Positions 1 to 14,500 of a DNA stretch of 64,000 nucleotides are shown here, piece by piece. A program made the position numbers and the translations under genes. The stretch's first letter is position 1. Each line of letters starts with the position of its first letter. The DNA comes from Serilophus lunatus (Eukaryota; Chordata; Aves; Passeriformes; Eurylaimidae): NCBI GenBank assembly GCA_013399895.1, contig VXBA01002618.1, positions 1,196,307-1,260,306 of the forward strand. Reading direction: 5' to 3'. The notes beneath the pieces are model-generated. The model searched no databases. It saw nothing but the letters and a program-made list of their open reading frames with translations, and was not told where the DNA came from.

Positions 1-3000
1 CAGCCTCCCTGTGCAGCAGCCCTAGAGTTTTCATACCAGTGTCCCAGGACAAGGGCTTGGAAACTGGACCCTTCCCTTCCCTCTGGAGCTCTCTTGGCTT
101 TTCCACTCTTGTTGGCTCAGCTCCTTTTCCTCCCAGCCTACCAGCTGTTCTGGGAACAGCAGCTACTTCCAGAGCACCACAGGCAATGGACCAAACTGCT
201 TTGTGCCCTTTGTACAGTCAAAGTATGCCCTGGTTTGGGGCGCTTTCATGTATCAAATTCTTGTGTGGCCTGACTTCCCAGGCTGCAGAGCAACTTATGT
301 CAAAGTCAGCGGGGGACAAAGAGGCTCAGCATCCCTAGGGATTACAGCCACACATGCAGGAAACAATAGCACCCCAAATGAGGAGACAGATTAAACTGTA
401 GAGCCTCATTCAATTCCCAGGGGAATCAGCTAAAATCTTTAGGTGAAGGTCATAACTAGTTCCATTTATGCCAGATAAGTAACTCCCACAAGCACAGTTC
501 GCACCAACTGCTTCAAAGGCATCACATTCCTACTCTAATCACTGATTAAAGAGGAAGAAACTGCACATAAATTCTGTTATTGCATGGGCCGGACTTAAAC
601 CCCTATCAGTTTATATCTTGTTGCAACCATAAATCTTCTTCAGTGACAGCAAGTTTTTATCAAGAAGTAACCATATATTCCTAAAATCTCGCATGTGGCT
701 TAAGATCCATAGTTTATAAAACTTGTTTTAAAATAAGCTTTAAAAATCATTACATATATTAGTGTAAACCCTCAGGGTTTAAAATACAAGACTTGTACCA
801 CAAAATCATGAGGCTGGCTTAAAAAAACCCCACGAATAATCCAGGAGATTTAAGAAAGAAAATAATTAAAAGAATCCAACATTCATTCACTGCTTGGTTT
901 CTGAAGCTATAATACACATTGACTAAACATTCACAACATTTTTTCCCTATAGCCATGATAGAGTTAAATATTTCTGAAAAATCCTGAGATTTCTACTTTC
1001 TCACTTTCTTTCAGGGCTGCTGGTTTACCAGAGAAACTGTATTATTAGAACTTGCCATCATAAATATATGAATTCACTGCAAAACCAAATGAAGTTGGCC
1101 ATTATGGAGTAAGTCTTTTTGCTAATAATGACACTGACTATGATGGGGCCACGCAAGAAGTCTGAAGCCATTCTGGTAGAGAATATTACATTGTTCGAGG
1201 GATACCAGCAGACATTCGAATTAGCTGTCATAACTGGCAGTGAAGTCAGACCTGCCCAATCCAATACATTCTTTAGCTTACAAAATGGACCAAAATGATA
1301 CAATGGGATCTTCACAGGCATTAGAAGGAGTTGGAAAGGGTGAGGTGATTTGGCAGGTGTAGAAATGAGATTAGGAAAAACAAAATAAATATTTTCCCTG
1401 TGAATAATTGCCCACAAAATCTGCAAGTGAGACAATAAAATCCAGCTTACTGGAATAACTTTGGTCTGTGAAAGAAAGTTTTTTGGTGAAGATGAATCAG
1501 AATTGTAAGTGAGACCAAAGGAACATTCATACAAATGCGACTGTGAGGTAGCACTCTGTGAAGACACAATTGCTTTAGGAACATCACTGTCTGGTGAGGA
1601 CTGTGCTGTCCAAATCCTGTTCAGTTCTGGAAGTGGAATAGCACAGTCAAAAACTTCCAGTCGTTCCTCTGAGAAAGGCAAGTAGCTTCTGGTGTTTTTA
1701 CATGGTGTTCCCATTACAAAGGCTACTAAGTTTTTGTAAATATATTTATATTTGTAAATATTTTGGACTATAGTCAGACCATTGACTCTAAGTATCTAAC
1801 TTACTACCCTTTGCACTTTGGTACCTAAGGGCAAAAAGGGGGCTCATATTTTTTGCTACTCACATTGCTGGGCCCTTGGCAAAATCAATACATAATCTAC
1901 TCCCATGGTAATTTCTGAACTACGAAACCTACCTGTAGAGTGGTAAGGATTTGGCCAGGTGGTGGTTGGACAGCCCAAGGATTTGAATGGAGAAAGCTTA
2001 AAGTTGCCCACAAGTAATTTGGACATTTAAAGAAGGCATAAACCACAACTAGCCTTGTGCTATTCTCTTCTTCCTCTCTGCAGACTGTACCAGGAGCTGG
2101 AGTAAGTCAACCCTATCTTGTCACAGTTCAGAAGTGGGCATGATGTTTCTTACAAATTCTCATCAGGCTGAACAAAAACATCAGTCCATATGTCAGGGAG
2201 CTCTTATCCTTCACATACCTGGAAGGTGCTTTTATAATGTCTGTTGCAAAAAGTCTCAAGGTAACCATTTTATTATCTACTTGTTACTGATTCTGATTAT
2301 TTTCATGCCAAAATTAATCTCCAAGCCTCTACAGAGCTCTAGTACAACTGCATTCAAAAATGGATCAAGAGAGAAAACATTTATTCTTGCTGAGAGAAAT
2401 ACTGATTTGCATATTTGCAGTTATGTCTATGAGCAGATTTGGCCCTAAATGGCTTGTTGGGACTCAAAACATTTCCACAACAATACATCAAAATAATCTT
2501 TTCTTTCTGGGCCATGAGACGATGGTTGTGTAGCTCGCCTGAGGGTTCTATAGGCCTCCACCAAAGAAGGGCTCTGTAAGCCTTTCGGGAGAGGCTGAAG
2601 CCCAAGAAGGTGGAAAATCTGGCTCAGGCCTACATGGAGTAGATGTGCTCAGTCCTGAGTCCTGAGAAGGTCAAGGTCTGAAACAAAGGAGTGCTATCCT
2701 GCTAGGGGAGCTCTGGAGAGTACTGTGCATCTTCCCCCTCCACTGTGTAAAAGCAGAACACAAAGTCATAAAGGCAGAAGGAAGGACTTTGCCCCTACAG
2801 TAAGCCTTAAAACCTGTACTGGAAATATTTCCTGAAGATGACACCTTTACAAACAAGAAGAAACCACATAAAGATAGTATCACTACTTAGTCAACTACAA
2901 AGGATCTGGAACTCCCTTGATTCCATAAGGTATAGAAATATTTATTTTATCCACTGCATGGTAGGTTTTTGATAATTTTGTAAATAATTGATAAGACAGA

Positions 3001-5469
3001 GGACAAAATATGCTTACAAATGGTTCTGGTAGACAACAGTGGTCCCTCCTGCACACACAAACAACATGAAGGTTGTGACACATACAGACAAAAGAAAGAA
3101 AATTTATAGGTACTGCTGCACCATTAAGCCAATCCAAACATGTCCTTTGTGACACACAGCTGAAAGAGGTCACTGATTTCCAGAACAACAAAACAACACA
3201 AACTCCTTGCCCTGAGACATCCAGTGCCTACTGATGAGTAAATTGTGGAGTGCCCTCATGTACACAGACAGGGCAGGTTTTCCATCCAAGTGTGTGGTCC
3301 AGCTGTGGTTTGTGGCCGGAAGAACTGCCTGTCCATCTTCTACTGTTCAGGCTTGGGAGTAGGATGGGTAAGTGCTGCATAGCCTCTCATTATACCATGG
3401 AACCTATGAGACTCTCCTGGGCTTCAGACCAGGATTTTCACAGGGAGCAGAGGGAGCAGGGTGTATCACGCTACTTCCTAAAGCTGCTCTGAACATCATC
3501 CCAACTGACTGCTAAAATTTTGTCCTAAGCTACATCCTCTTAGACATCATAAGGGCTCTTGGATGTGCAGGGTTTGAGTCAGATGTTAATTACCAAGGTT
3601 TATCCCATTCCCTTTTCACAAAGAGGCTATTAAATAGAAATTGTAGGGGTGGAGGGAGGTTATGCAGGCATGTCTTTTCTCATCCTCCCTTACTCCATTA
3701 TCTCTGCCTCTCTTCCAGAGCTTCATTTTGGCGGATGTGCCTTTTTTTGCAGAATTGTTTGCATTTCCTTTGGCCTTACAAAAAAAGAAAAAGAAAGGAA
3801 AAGAGAAATAATACAAAACAGGCAATATGTACTAACAGAGGAAAACCTCTTTTCACCAAATTACCTAGAGCTCATGCTCATTCATGGCCTGTAGAGACAT
3901 ATTCTCTCTTAAGACTGATCAAAACACGCACAAAATTCCACGCCAATCAACAGTATAACTGGAAAAATTAGGCTATGTGGTATTTAACAGGTACAGTATC
4001 AGACATGCAGGTATAGCCTGTACATGGTGACTGTGTCAATCTGCAACTCTCTTTGTCTCTGGGGATTTTGCTACATGTATTCAAATGCATCAGTATTTCT
4101 ATTAGCTAAACCTTTACTCACTAGGGCTTATGCATCTGCTACAAACCTTCATTCTGAAATTAACTGTGAGTTTATTCTTCTGCGTATGCTTTTAATAATT
4201 GAAAAACAGCAATGATCTCCTCAGCAGAGTGGCATTTTGCAGCACATTTGTCCATACGAGAACTATGTCTGCTTAACATTTGCAAACCAAGATAAACAGA
4301 AACAAAAGAAAGGGAAAACAATTTACAGCTTTCCAATGCACACACGTCCAGCAACATTTTTCTGTACCAGCAAATACATCACAAACGCGCTAGGCCAAGA
4401 GCAGCAGATGTGAGGAGTGCCAGTTCTTTGAAATAGTTTATTTTACAACCAATTACACCAATCATCCACAACCTAAAAATGCTATGTTGGCAGTCACACC
4501 AGGGAAGCAGAGACCTCTGCTAAAACAGCCTCCAAAGATGTGGAGGTAAACATAATTGCTAAGTTTGTTTCTTTTACATAGAAAAGGATAATTTATGCAC
4601 AAAACTCTGCTACTTTTTTTCCCCTTAAATATACTCATATGGATTTTTATTCCTCATAGCAAGCTGATTGCTTTATTTGCCTATGCAATTAATGGTTTGG
4701 GGAGGAAACTACCATCTATATGGTCTGCTTGGCCTCTGCACTTCTTCATGTTCTTTCTGTTTTGTTCAGGGACATGGGAACAGAGCCTCTCGTCTCCAAG
4801 ACACTTCTAGAAAGTGCTTACTGGAGCTCAACTTTCTGCAGAGCATTTTTATAAGACCCCAGAACTTGCAGCTCTTATTCACAATTTTTATGTTATGCTA
4901 TGCTATCATACAATAAAGCTGATGACAATGCAGAAGCAGCCCAGAAATTGTTCCTCTCTGTTGAAGGTGGACTGGCAGTAAAGGACAGCAGAGGAAAGCA
5001 CCAGAGAAGGAGACCACCATGACCAGAAAAATGGAAATCTCTCTTGGCTCTTTCATGTCTGTCTGCCCATTACAGTTTTACAGAGAGTCTGAAGCTAAAG
5101 AGAGAAAACTTAATTGACATATGGTACATTTTAAAAATTCCTCCTCAAAACTGCAGAAAGACTTTCTTTAAAATTCAATTAGTGGCCAAGGAGGGCAACT
5201 ACAAAAATCACTTAGTGGCAGCCAAACCAGAGAACACAGGGACTGACCAGAGAGTTCACAAAGTAAAAGCAAGTAGCTTTTGTCTGGTGCAAATGAGAAG
5301 AGAAAGTCAGTCATGAGACAAAAAGATAATGGTGTAGTCAAAGCAATGCTTGAGAAAAACCTCTCTTTTTGACATCGTTTTGAATAAATTCATTTGCCTT
5401 TCTGTTCTCACCACCTTTACATTTGGAGGCTTTCTAGAGATGAGTTTTCAGAGAGCACTCTCAACACTT

Positions 5470-6465
5470 TCAAATTACAGTAATTATTAATTACTCCTTT
5501 CAGACAGAACCGAAGTTTTAAGTAAGATTTTTAACTCACATCTTTGGCAAGTTCTCAAATGTCCACTCTTCAGGCCTGGATATGAAGGCTCGGTCACAAA
5601 AGTTGTCCCAGTTTTGATTGCTTACACCAAGAAATGCTCACCAGCAGGACTTGGGCTACATAATCAAGGTCAGAACTGTGAAGAAGCATTAAAAAATGAA
5701 AATATTCCCCAAGTACTCCAGGTGAGACTTGCACCAATTTTATTAGAAGTTCTGACTTGCTCCAAGGACCAGAAACATTCCCAGGAATACACTCTAAGGT
5801 ACATTAGTCACTATTGGACTAAGCAGCAAAACACACTGTATATTTAATGAGTTATCCTCAATTTAAGGCCTATAAAGAGCCTACTTTTCCAATAGACCTT
5901 TTTTAATTTAGCCCCATTAGCTGAGATTGCCTATTTAATGCAACACATCATTATGTTTTTATTGTTAGCTTTTTATGAACTGTACCAGATTAGCTGCAGA
6001 GAATTTACACTAGATGCCCTAATTAGACCTTTATAGGTACCCATAATTTTCTTTTCATGTGCCCATAAAGACTGATAAATTAATCTGCAGGAACATGAAC
6101 TCCGTCATATTTTCTCCCTCTTCACCACTCACTCCTTGTTCTGATAAAGCCCTAATGAACCCACTTGCATAATTCCCTTCTGTTTTGTTTTCCTTTAAAG
6201 GCTAATTTCAACTAGACAATTCAACCAACTGTAATATTTTTCCATATATGATGCCAGAGAATAAGCAGCAAGCATGATCCTTTTTTATATGGTTTAATCA
6301 TTTCCATTCTGAGTGGAAAATGATCCATCAACAATAGCAAACAAAGAGGTGTGATCCATAAAGCTTAACTTTGGATCATTTATTTAGCAAAGGAGAAACC
6401 CAGACAAAATAACAAACGGTAAACTCTAGGGCTGCTAATTGTTAGTTAATTAGCAAAAAATGTCA
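5470..6465. promoter_or_regulatory. candidate conserved non-coding enhancer, homeodomain-site rich
   Basis: This is an AT-rich, repeat-free intronic stretch with many homeodomain core sites: TAATTATTAATTA (5481-5493), CTAATTAG (6019-6026), ATTAAT near 6079, several TAAT cores, and the dyad GCTAATT-GTTAGTT-AATTAGC (6434-6454). A 10-base inverted repeat, AAATGATCCA (6318-6327) against TGGATCATTT (6372-6381), lies in between. The texture, with long AT-rich words and no decay into simple repeats, resembles deeply conserved developmental enhancers. Conservation itself cannot be seen here. Confidence 0.35.
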
Positions 6466-7523
6466 GAGTAGGAACAGAATCTCTGCAAAGAAACAGTAGC
6501 AACAGAAAGACTTTTCTCATTTACAGTCTTGAATATGCTCCTCACACAAAAAACAGCACTCTTAAAGGATCCAGTTTCTGATTCAGCAAAAATCATTCTT
6601 TAGCAGCAAAATCTTTAGAGCTGTCTTAAATATATTCTTAAAACTCTGCTATCTAGAAGGAATGTTCTGCTTTAGACAGGATGCAAATCTACTCTACCTA
6701 CTTTACTGTTGCAGGATCTCCATTCAATAATTTTTGTCCTTCTCAAGAGAGAAATCAGTGAAGACAACCCTGTCTATTCACAGTTCCGGCACCCACTTAC
6801 AAACTGAAGACCATAACTATTACTGCATTAAGCGTTTAAAATGGTTTGTCTTCTTAAATATTTGCTCAGATTCAACAATCAAAGAAGGGACTTTTGATTG
6901 CGTTCCTACCTACCGAATCACAGATTCACAGACTATATGGCTAAATACACTCCTAAACACATGTACAATTTCCTTCTTGGGTACTGAAATGAAAGAAGCT
7001 ATACCACCAATATCAGCCATGAGCAATAATGTGGAAGCAGCATGCTTGCTAAAGAACTATTCAAGATATATGAAGTAAAAATGTGACTTTGTGTTATTAA
7101 ATGAATGAAAACTGTGTTAGTGGTTTCCATTGATAGAATGTGGTGTTTAAGAGGTCTTGGGCATTTTTCAAAAAGGACACTATACCAAAGTTCTTCCTGT
7201 GCTCCATTATACCAAATACTAAGGAAGAAAAATATAATTTAAAAAAGCCTGAGGGTGGGAAGAATTCACCACAGGTAGTACTCATAGTGAGTGGTAAAGA
7301 AGCTGAGTCACTGCTGGTCCTCTGTAGGATTACAGTGTGCAGAGGAAGTGAGGATGACGCCCTCATGCACACTGGAATTGGAAAGACTCACCACAAAGCT
7401 CTCCTTAACACAGGGAATTGAAGTTTCCCTTGGCCTCCTCTTTTACTAGGGTGGTAATTTTTTTTTGCTTAGTTTTCTAAGGAAAAGAAACATATGTGGT
7501 CCTATTACATGTGTATTTATATG

Positions 7524-8525
7524 AGAATCATAGAATCACAGCATCATAGAACTGTTTAGGCTGGAAAAAAAAAGTAAGATCATTGAGCCTACCATTAACT
7601 CAGCACTGCCAAGTCCACCACTAAATTGTGTCCTTAACTGACACATCTACACGACTTTTAAATACCTCCAAGGACGATGACTCCACCATTTCCCTGGGTA
7701 GCATGCTCCAATGCTTGACCACCTTTCAGTGAAGAAACTTTTCCTAATGTACAACCTAAACCTCCCCTGGCACAACCTGAGGTTGATTCCTTTTGTCCTA
7801 ACCCTTTTTATTTGGGTGAAGAGACAGACTCCCATCTGGCTACAACCTCCTTTCAGGTAGTTTTAGAAAGTGATAAGGTTCCCCCTTGAGCCTCCTTTTC
7901 TCCAGGCTGAACACCCCCAGCCGTCTCAGCTGCTACTCATCGGACTTGTGCTCCAGTCCCTTTACCAGCTCCATTGCCCTTCTCTGGACACACTCCAGCA
8001 CCTCCACGTCTTTCTTCAAGTGAGGGGCTCAAAACTGAACACAGGATTTGATCTGATGTGAGGCCTTGCCAGTGCCAAGTACAGGGGGACAATCACTGCC
8101 CTGGTCCTGCTGCCACACTATTGCTGATACAGGCCAGGATGCCATTGGCTTTCTTGGCTATCTGGGCACACTGCTGGCCCATGTTCAGCTGCTGTTGACC
8201 ACCAGGCAGCTTTCCAGACACTCTGTTCCAAGCCTGTAGCACAGCCCGGGGTTGTTGTGACCCAAGTGCAGGACTCAGCACTTTGTCTTGTTGGGCTCCA
8301 TTCACGGATCCAGCCTGCCCAGGTCCCTCTGCAGTCCTCCTGCTCTACAGCAGATCAACACTCCTGCCCAACTTGGTATTGTCTGCAAAGTGATTGAAGG
8401 TGTATTCAATCCCCTCATCCAGATAATTGATAAAGATATTAAACAGGCCTGGCCTCAATACTGAGCCCTGGGGAACACCACTTGTGACCAACCATCAGCT
8501 GGAGTTCACCCCAGTTGCTGGCCAA
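7524..8525 (-). mobile_element. CR1 LINE, 3' ~1 kb, minus orientation
   Basis: The left edge is the CR1 3' tail in reverse complement (ATAGAATCACAGCATCATAGAA). The following kilobase reads as the antisense of CR1: the plus strand carries the familiar phrases for GGGTAGCATGCTCCA, CCTCCCCTGGCACAACCTGA, CTCCAGGCTGAACACCCCCAG, GCCCTTCTCTGGACACACTC and GAGCCCTGGGGAACACCACT. It is a typical 5'-truncated retrotransposon copy. The open frames inside (7647-7835, 8093-8305 minus) are degraded and belong to the element. It is the longest CR1 copy in the window and lies in MAML2 intron 1 in the same orientation as the gene. Confidence 0.95.
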
Positions 8526-11500
8526 TTTTAACCAAACGTTGAGAGATAAAAGAATTTGAACACATTTTAAATAACTGTAAAATACAACTGACAGTACACA
8601 GAGAGAGAAAACAGAAATGTATTTATGATCCCAGTAAGACAAAAGTGCTTTAGATGATTTATTCCTTAGAAGACATCAGTGAATCCACTCAAGGCAGTCA
8701 GGTCTCACTTGTTGACAGTCCACAGAAGAAGTAGATGTGTTTCAAGGGGATGCTCTCCCCATATTAATTGTGTTAGTGTAAATCTGGCCCTGGAAGGTGA
8801 ATTTGGGACACAAGTCAACCAACCCTATGATCAGGCACCTGAATGAGAGCTGGTCTCCAGACCCATGAGCCTCCTACACCAACTGGGGGCAGGGAATGCC
8901 CTTCTTGCCTCAGCCCCTCTCACACCTCTCTTTGATTACCACGTGGAGGAGGAACAGGTACCTCACACCACATCAGGACCCTCATCCATCGCATACTGTC
9001 TTCAGGCACTCTTTTCCAGGAGATCTCAGCAGATCTGCTTTCGCTGTGTACTAAGCAAGCAGCACCTTCACTAGTTAGCAACATGGCAAAATTGAAACAT
9101 CCCAAATCTCACAATTGTGGATTAAGCAATCTTGCTCCTAATTTGTGCTCCTTTATTAACTTCTGATAATTTTTATCCAAAAAAACAAAGATAAAAAGAA
9201 ATAACAAAAAAGTACATAAAGAAGGGAGTAAGACTGGAAAATGTAGTTCAAACTCTCCCTAGGTATAATCATTCCAACGGTGCAATGAATGTTATAACAT
9301 GCACAAGTTTTAGCAGTCCCATTTAATTATGGGATCATACATATAACCCTATCAAATTAAGTAATCAGGAACACTGTTTAGCTCCTGGGCTCAGGCAGTG
9401 TTGTTCGATTGCATTAGGGGAAAGAATACTAGGCCTTTGTAACAGTTATAGCCTGTGTGTGATTTTTCCCATTATTAATGGCAAGGACTCAGGATGTGTT
9501 TTTGCAAATGCATGGTTCACCAAAAAAATCTGAAAGGCCTGTAAAGCCCTCTGCAAGAAAAATGCTCCTTAGCCCCATCTTACGGGTAATTATGTAGTGA
9601 ATTTGCTGAACTGAAAATATGATCTCAGTAAATAAAGGACAGAAGACGTTTTTAGTAGTGTTTGCATGCATGGAAGCAATGCCAGACATACCATGTGTTC
9701 TGGACAAACACTGGCATCATAGTAAATAGCATCATCTACCATGTGCTGAGTGTGTAACAGGGCTCCCAGAGGGAGCAGGTTCATTAGCCACCTCCTCTGT
9801 TGCTATCATCTGCCTTTGTTTAAACCCAGAAACTGAAAAATGACTGCCTAAAAAAGAATAGTTACTGTTGTCCTCATAGGCTGATATTGCTTTTGACACC
9901 TGACCCACCACAACATGCTCAGCCCTGTTCAGGTCCCACATGAACTGCATGCTCAGAGTCTCCTATGGACTGGCCACAGACTTTTAGAGGCAGGGGTTCA
10001 ACGGGAAATGCTTGGCTCACAGCCTTGGTTAGAACTATGTACATGTGAGCCAGAGCATCGTATCCTGGCAATTCCCATCATACCTATTTTCCCAGGCAGC
10101 GTAATCTGCTGCCTAACTGTGACAGTGAATTATGCTGCCCAAAAGGAGCTTTTACACGGTCTTTATGAAGTGCTTCAGCTCTGAAAGGTGCAGAGGGGAC
10201 TTCTTAGGAAGTACAAAAGCCCCAGGAGCTCAGTATTCCTAAAGGAATTTAATACACATGGTATTGGACCTTTTGGTCAACTCAGGTACTTTCTGTGCAT
10301 ACCAAAAAGTATTAAAATTTGTCTTTAGAGATTTGTGTGGGATCTGCTCAATGAGTCTTCTGCTCAGTAAAACCAAAATAGAAGCATGATCCATATATTT
10401 TTAAAGCAGGTTCTGCCCTATACATCTTGCTAATTAAGATCATTGCTTTAAGGAGCTAAAGCATTTTGTGTCAGAAATCATTCAACAGATTTGGAAACAT
10501 CAGTGGTATTCCCAATGTAATAGCACTACTCCCCAAGCATTCAAAAATCATGAGTCAGACGCTTCCCTCCAAAAGAAAAAAATCACACAATTGGCTTCAA
10601 AATATGCGCATAAAAATGTAATCAATTCCAAATATGGTTTTGGATTTCTTAGCATATAATTGGGCTTATATTTCAATTATTTTTCGACACTAAAAGCACT
10701 AGAACTTTTCTTTGCTTTTCGAGTCAGAGCTGAATGATCCTCACGTTGTTTCTAGAAGCTAGGATTTTAGGCAAAATAGAAAACATTGTCTCATGATAAA
10801 ATCATAGAACTGGCAACACCACTGATGTGATCCTTTTCTCCTGTCATTAAAAAAGAGCTGCTCTAGAGACCTCTTTTTGCGAAATCTTCAATGCCCTTTT
10901 AGAGTTGCCAGTGGGATGTGAGGGCTTTCAAGTCCTGAGACCAAGGCACTGGGATAAATCCCGAGTATGAGACATGCCATGTGACCAAAGAAAAAGGTGT
11001 ATATGTAACCTTGCACCAGGCAAACCAGTCCCTACAGTAACCTCCTCTCCCTATGGTCAACAACAGTCCAGCCCAATAGTTCCAGGCTGTGCTTCCGTGT
11101 GGTTTCCAGTGTCGTACAAAGAGCTCTGTGCCATGCTGCAGGAGCACCTCCTGACCCTGTGTCAGCTGACATAGAGCTTGTTTGGCCATGCATGACAGCA
11201 TATGCTGAGCCATGGGGCAAGCTTAGGCAGGGGAGATCTCAGAAGCTCTGATAGTATGCCTTATACATGAATCCTCAAGGGTTGCCTCCAGGGCCTGTTT
11301 GACTGATATTATAGAAGTATTCTGAAAGCTTTCATCTCTATCTTAAATGGTCATATTTCTCTTTCTCCTCCTCCGGCAAACTTTAAGGGGCAGGGAAAAC
11401 CAAGCTTATAACCACCAACAAAGTATGTTTTGCATCCAGCTCAGATGTAGACTGTATATGTGCTCAAGAAAACAGCACTATACCTAAATGTTATTTATAG

Positions 11501-14500
11501 TATCATATGTTTCTTATTGGACTCTTTGGACTATACTGTCCAAAAACCACTGTCACCAACCAGTTTTCAGCAAGAGTTGACTAAAGCCAGTGAGAATTTG
11601 GCCATTGTAAATTATGGGCCCATATTTTTTTACTAACAAAAAAGACAAAAAGATTTTTGATCATATACTCTGCTTCTTGATGTCCTGGGTATTTTGTGAA
11701 GGTTTATAGGAGATCAGTACAGAATTAAACAACCTGTGTCATATCTGGGAGGACATTTCTCACTACACTTTGCAAAAGTGACTGCTGTCTAATAGGGTCA
11801 CATGTAACAGCACAGAATTATGTCAAAGATTGTCGTTACTCACTAGGAAGAGTGTTTTTGAAGATACACTCGGAACTTAGTGAACTCATTTCACTCAAGT
11901 ACATAACATTGCCTTCCTCTGCAGTTCAGTCCCCTTCAGACATAGGAACAAACCTAATGGTTAGCTCAGATGTGAAGAGTAAGTATTCTGATAGGGCCAA
12001 AACTAGAGTCTGTATCACCAGAAAGATCAAAATGCAGATACTCCTGTTTTCCTGAGAGAGGGAGATAACACAATACTCATGGAGAAGTTAAGCCATGAAT
12101 GCTAAGCCTTTGAATGAGAATCCCCTAACACTGGCCTCGACCACGGCGCTGACTGCCCTGCTCAGCAGCTTCATAAAGCATTGAGGGAATTTGGTAACAG
12201 ACTGACTAAACTGCTTGAGGTTTTGTTTTTTGTTCTTTTTTAAGTCAATTTAAAATAGGAAGGAAGTGAAAGACCAAAGAAAAGCAAGCATACTACTGCT
12301 TTTTGATCCTAGAGTGATTGTAGTAATTGTAATCTTTTACATCTAGAAGCTTTTCACAGTAAAATAATGAAAACGATGTCAAGACATAATTTGCTAAATA
12401 TCTAGAGGGAAAAGGAAACCCAAATAATAGGCAGCATAGATTTAAAATGAGTGTTTCCTTTTATTTTAAAACACACACTATTACCAGTGGATAAAATCTT
12501 ACAGGAGAAATAATTCGGTATGCCAGAATAGGGCCACTGTGATGTGGTTTGAAAACTGGCTGAAGGTTCATAACCAAAGGCTAATGTTCATGTAAATGTA
12601 ATGAGTTCTGCCCTGTGAGGCAGTGTATGAATCAGTGTGTCAAAGAGAAATTTTTTTTAGTACATACAAATAATCTGAAAGAAGAAATAAACAGTTCAGG
12701 AATTAAATTGCCAACAGCTAACAGAATGAGAGAAACATTAAGAAACAATGAAAACAGAAGAACACTACAAGGAGAAAGAAACATGCATTTAAAAAGGGTA
12801 GGTATAATTTGCTGATGTTTTACTGAGGCACAAAAATGGCAATTTTTTTGCCTGTGGAAAATACCTACATGGTTTACACACATTCAGCAAGGTGGAAGAG
12901 TGAAAGGGCAGATTCTGAGAAGATGTGAGTACAGAGGTAAACGAGTGCCATAAACATGCACAACCAGAGGCCCAGAGGTATCCAAGCTCTTAGCTCACAT
13001 TTGTTTTTACAGGAAGTAGGTACTTCTGTCCTTCTGAGAAATCAGTCCTATAGTACAGTCTCACCAACCAGAGGGCATGAATCCATAGGTGTATAAAGCC
13101 CAACACACCCACAGCTGGCTTCCAAGACCTGGCATTGCTGTGCTGGGAGGAGACAGATATAAGGGGACTGAGCATGGACACACAAAATGTTTTCAAGTAG
13201 TTGAATCTCCCGATGTTGGTGTCTGAGAGGGCATTCTCAGCTCACAGCAAGCCAGCCAGGCTGCCCTCCCTGGAGCTGGCGTGCAGCAGGTTTGGAAGGG
13301 CTCAGCATGTGTGGCTCCAGCACTTAGGACTTCGAGTGGCCCATAAGGTGATGCTATGTTGTAGAGAAGACAAGGGTGAGAGAGATGGAGACGGTTCATT
13401 CATTGCCAAGTACAGGATGAAGAGAGGAGATTTTGCCCAGGAGATAAGATGGCACGATTTTTGAGGAGAACTGATGCACTATATGGAGACTCTGGCAAGA
13501 AATAAGTGGGAGAAGCAAACATGGATGATAACAATATGCAAATGCTTAAAGGATGTGAAACTCTGAAAGGCCTTCTTTCACCATTTACATCTGTCTGTGA
13601 CTAGTACTCACAAAGAAATGAGAGCTGAGGCCTTCTGAAAATCAGAATCAGAATAATCAGAATAAACACAATGAGAAATTGAAACAGGAATAAAATCAAT
13701 GCTGAATCTCAAAAAAAAAGCCACCCTGATGCTGTGAAGCTGTGGAATGGTATCCTGAGGGATGTTTCTTCACTTGGGCCTTTCCAAACTGGACTGAAGA
13801 AAGCATTAACAGTACTCCTGCAAACAGTCTGTGCTTCTGCAGGGAAAGAAGCAAGCTGTTTGCATCAGCAGGTGTTTTCCTCGTCAGCGTCAAATTTTAA
13901 TTACACAGCACAGGTTTACTTTTGAGCATGCTACAGGAAAAGAACATTTTGAGCCCAAACCCATAGTTTCCCAGCCTCCCAGAGCTCTCACCCATTTGCA
14001 AACAATTGCGAAGGTGGAAGAATTCAGCGAACAGATGTAGCCTGCCCCCCTAGTCCCATCTGTTCACATCAGAAAACCACCACGCAATCTGGCACAGAGA
14101 GCTCTCTCTGCTCAAGATAAATGCTGGCCTGGGCTGGAAGGGGAGAGGGAATAGGGGGGACACTGAGGGGTGGTGGTTGTGGGTCACATCAGAGAGGCAT
14201 TGCCAGCTGCGTGGGAAGCTTTCACAGCATCTGCCAGTACCACGTCTGGCTCAAGTTGGAGCAGAATCCTTCAGCAAAGTCTGTCAAAACACAAAGAACT
14301 TGCCTGAAGCCTTTTGCACCCCCCTGAGTGCACATCTTCCCACGAACACTACTGCAGCAAGGAAATGTCTCTCGCTCCCCAACCAGCCAGAGGAGGCTTG
14401 TGAATTTGGGGACGTAGGCATGAGAGGATGTGCCAAATAAACAGAATTGAAGCGAAGGCTGAAGTAAATGGGTGTTTAAAGGTGCAGGCGTGAAAGGCAG

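Noticed and set aside
8093..8305. Small minus-strand open frame
   Set aside because: Part of the CR1 copy at 7524-8525, not a host gene.
10797..10845. Possible CR1 tail (ATCATAGAACTGG)
   Set aside because: Only about a dozen bases match and no CR1 body follows.
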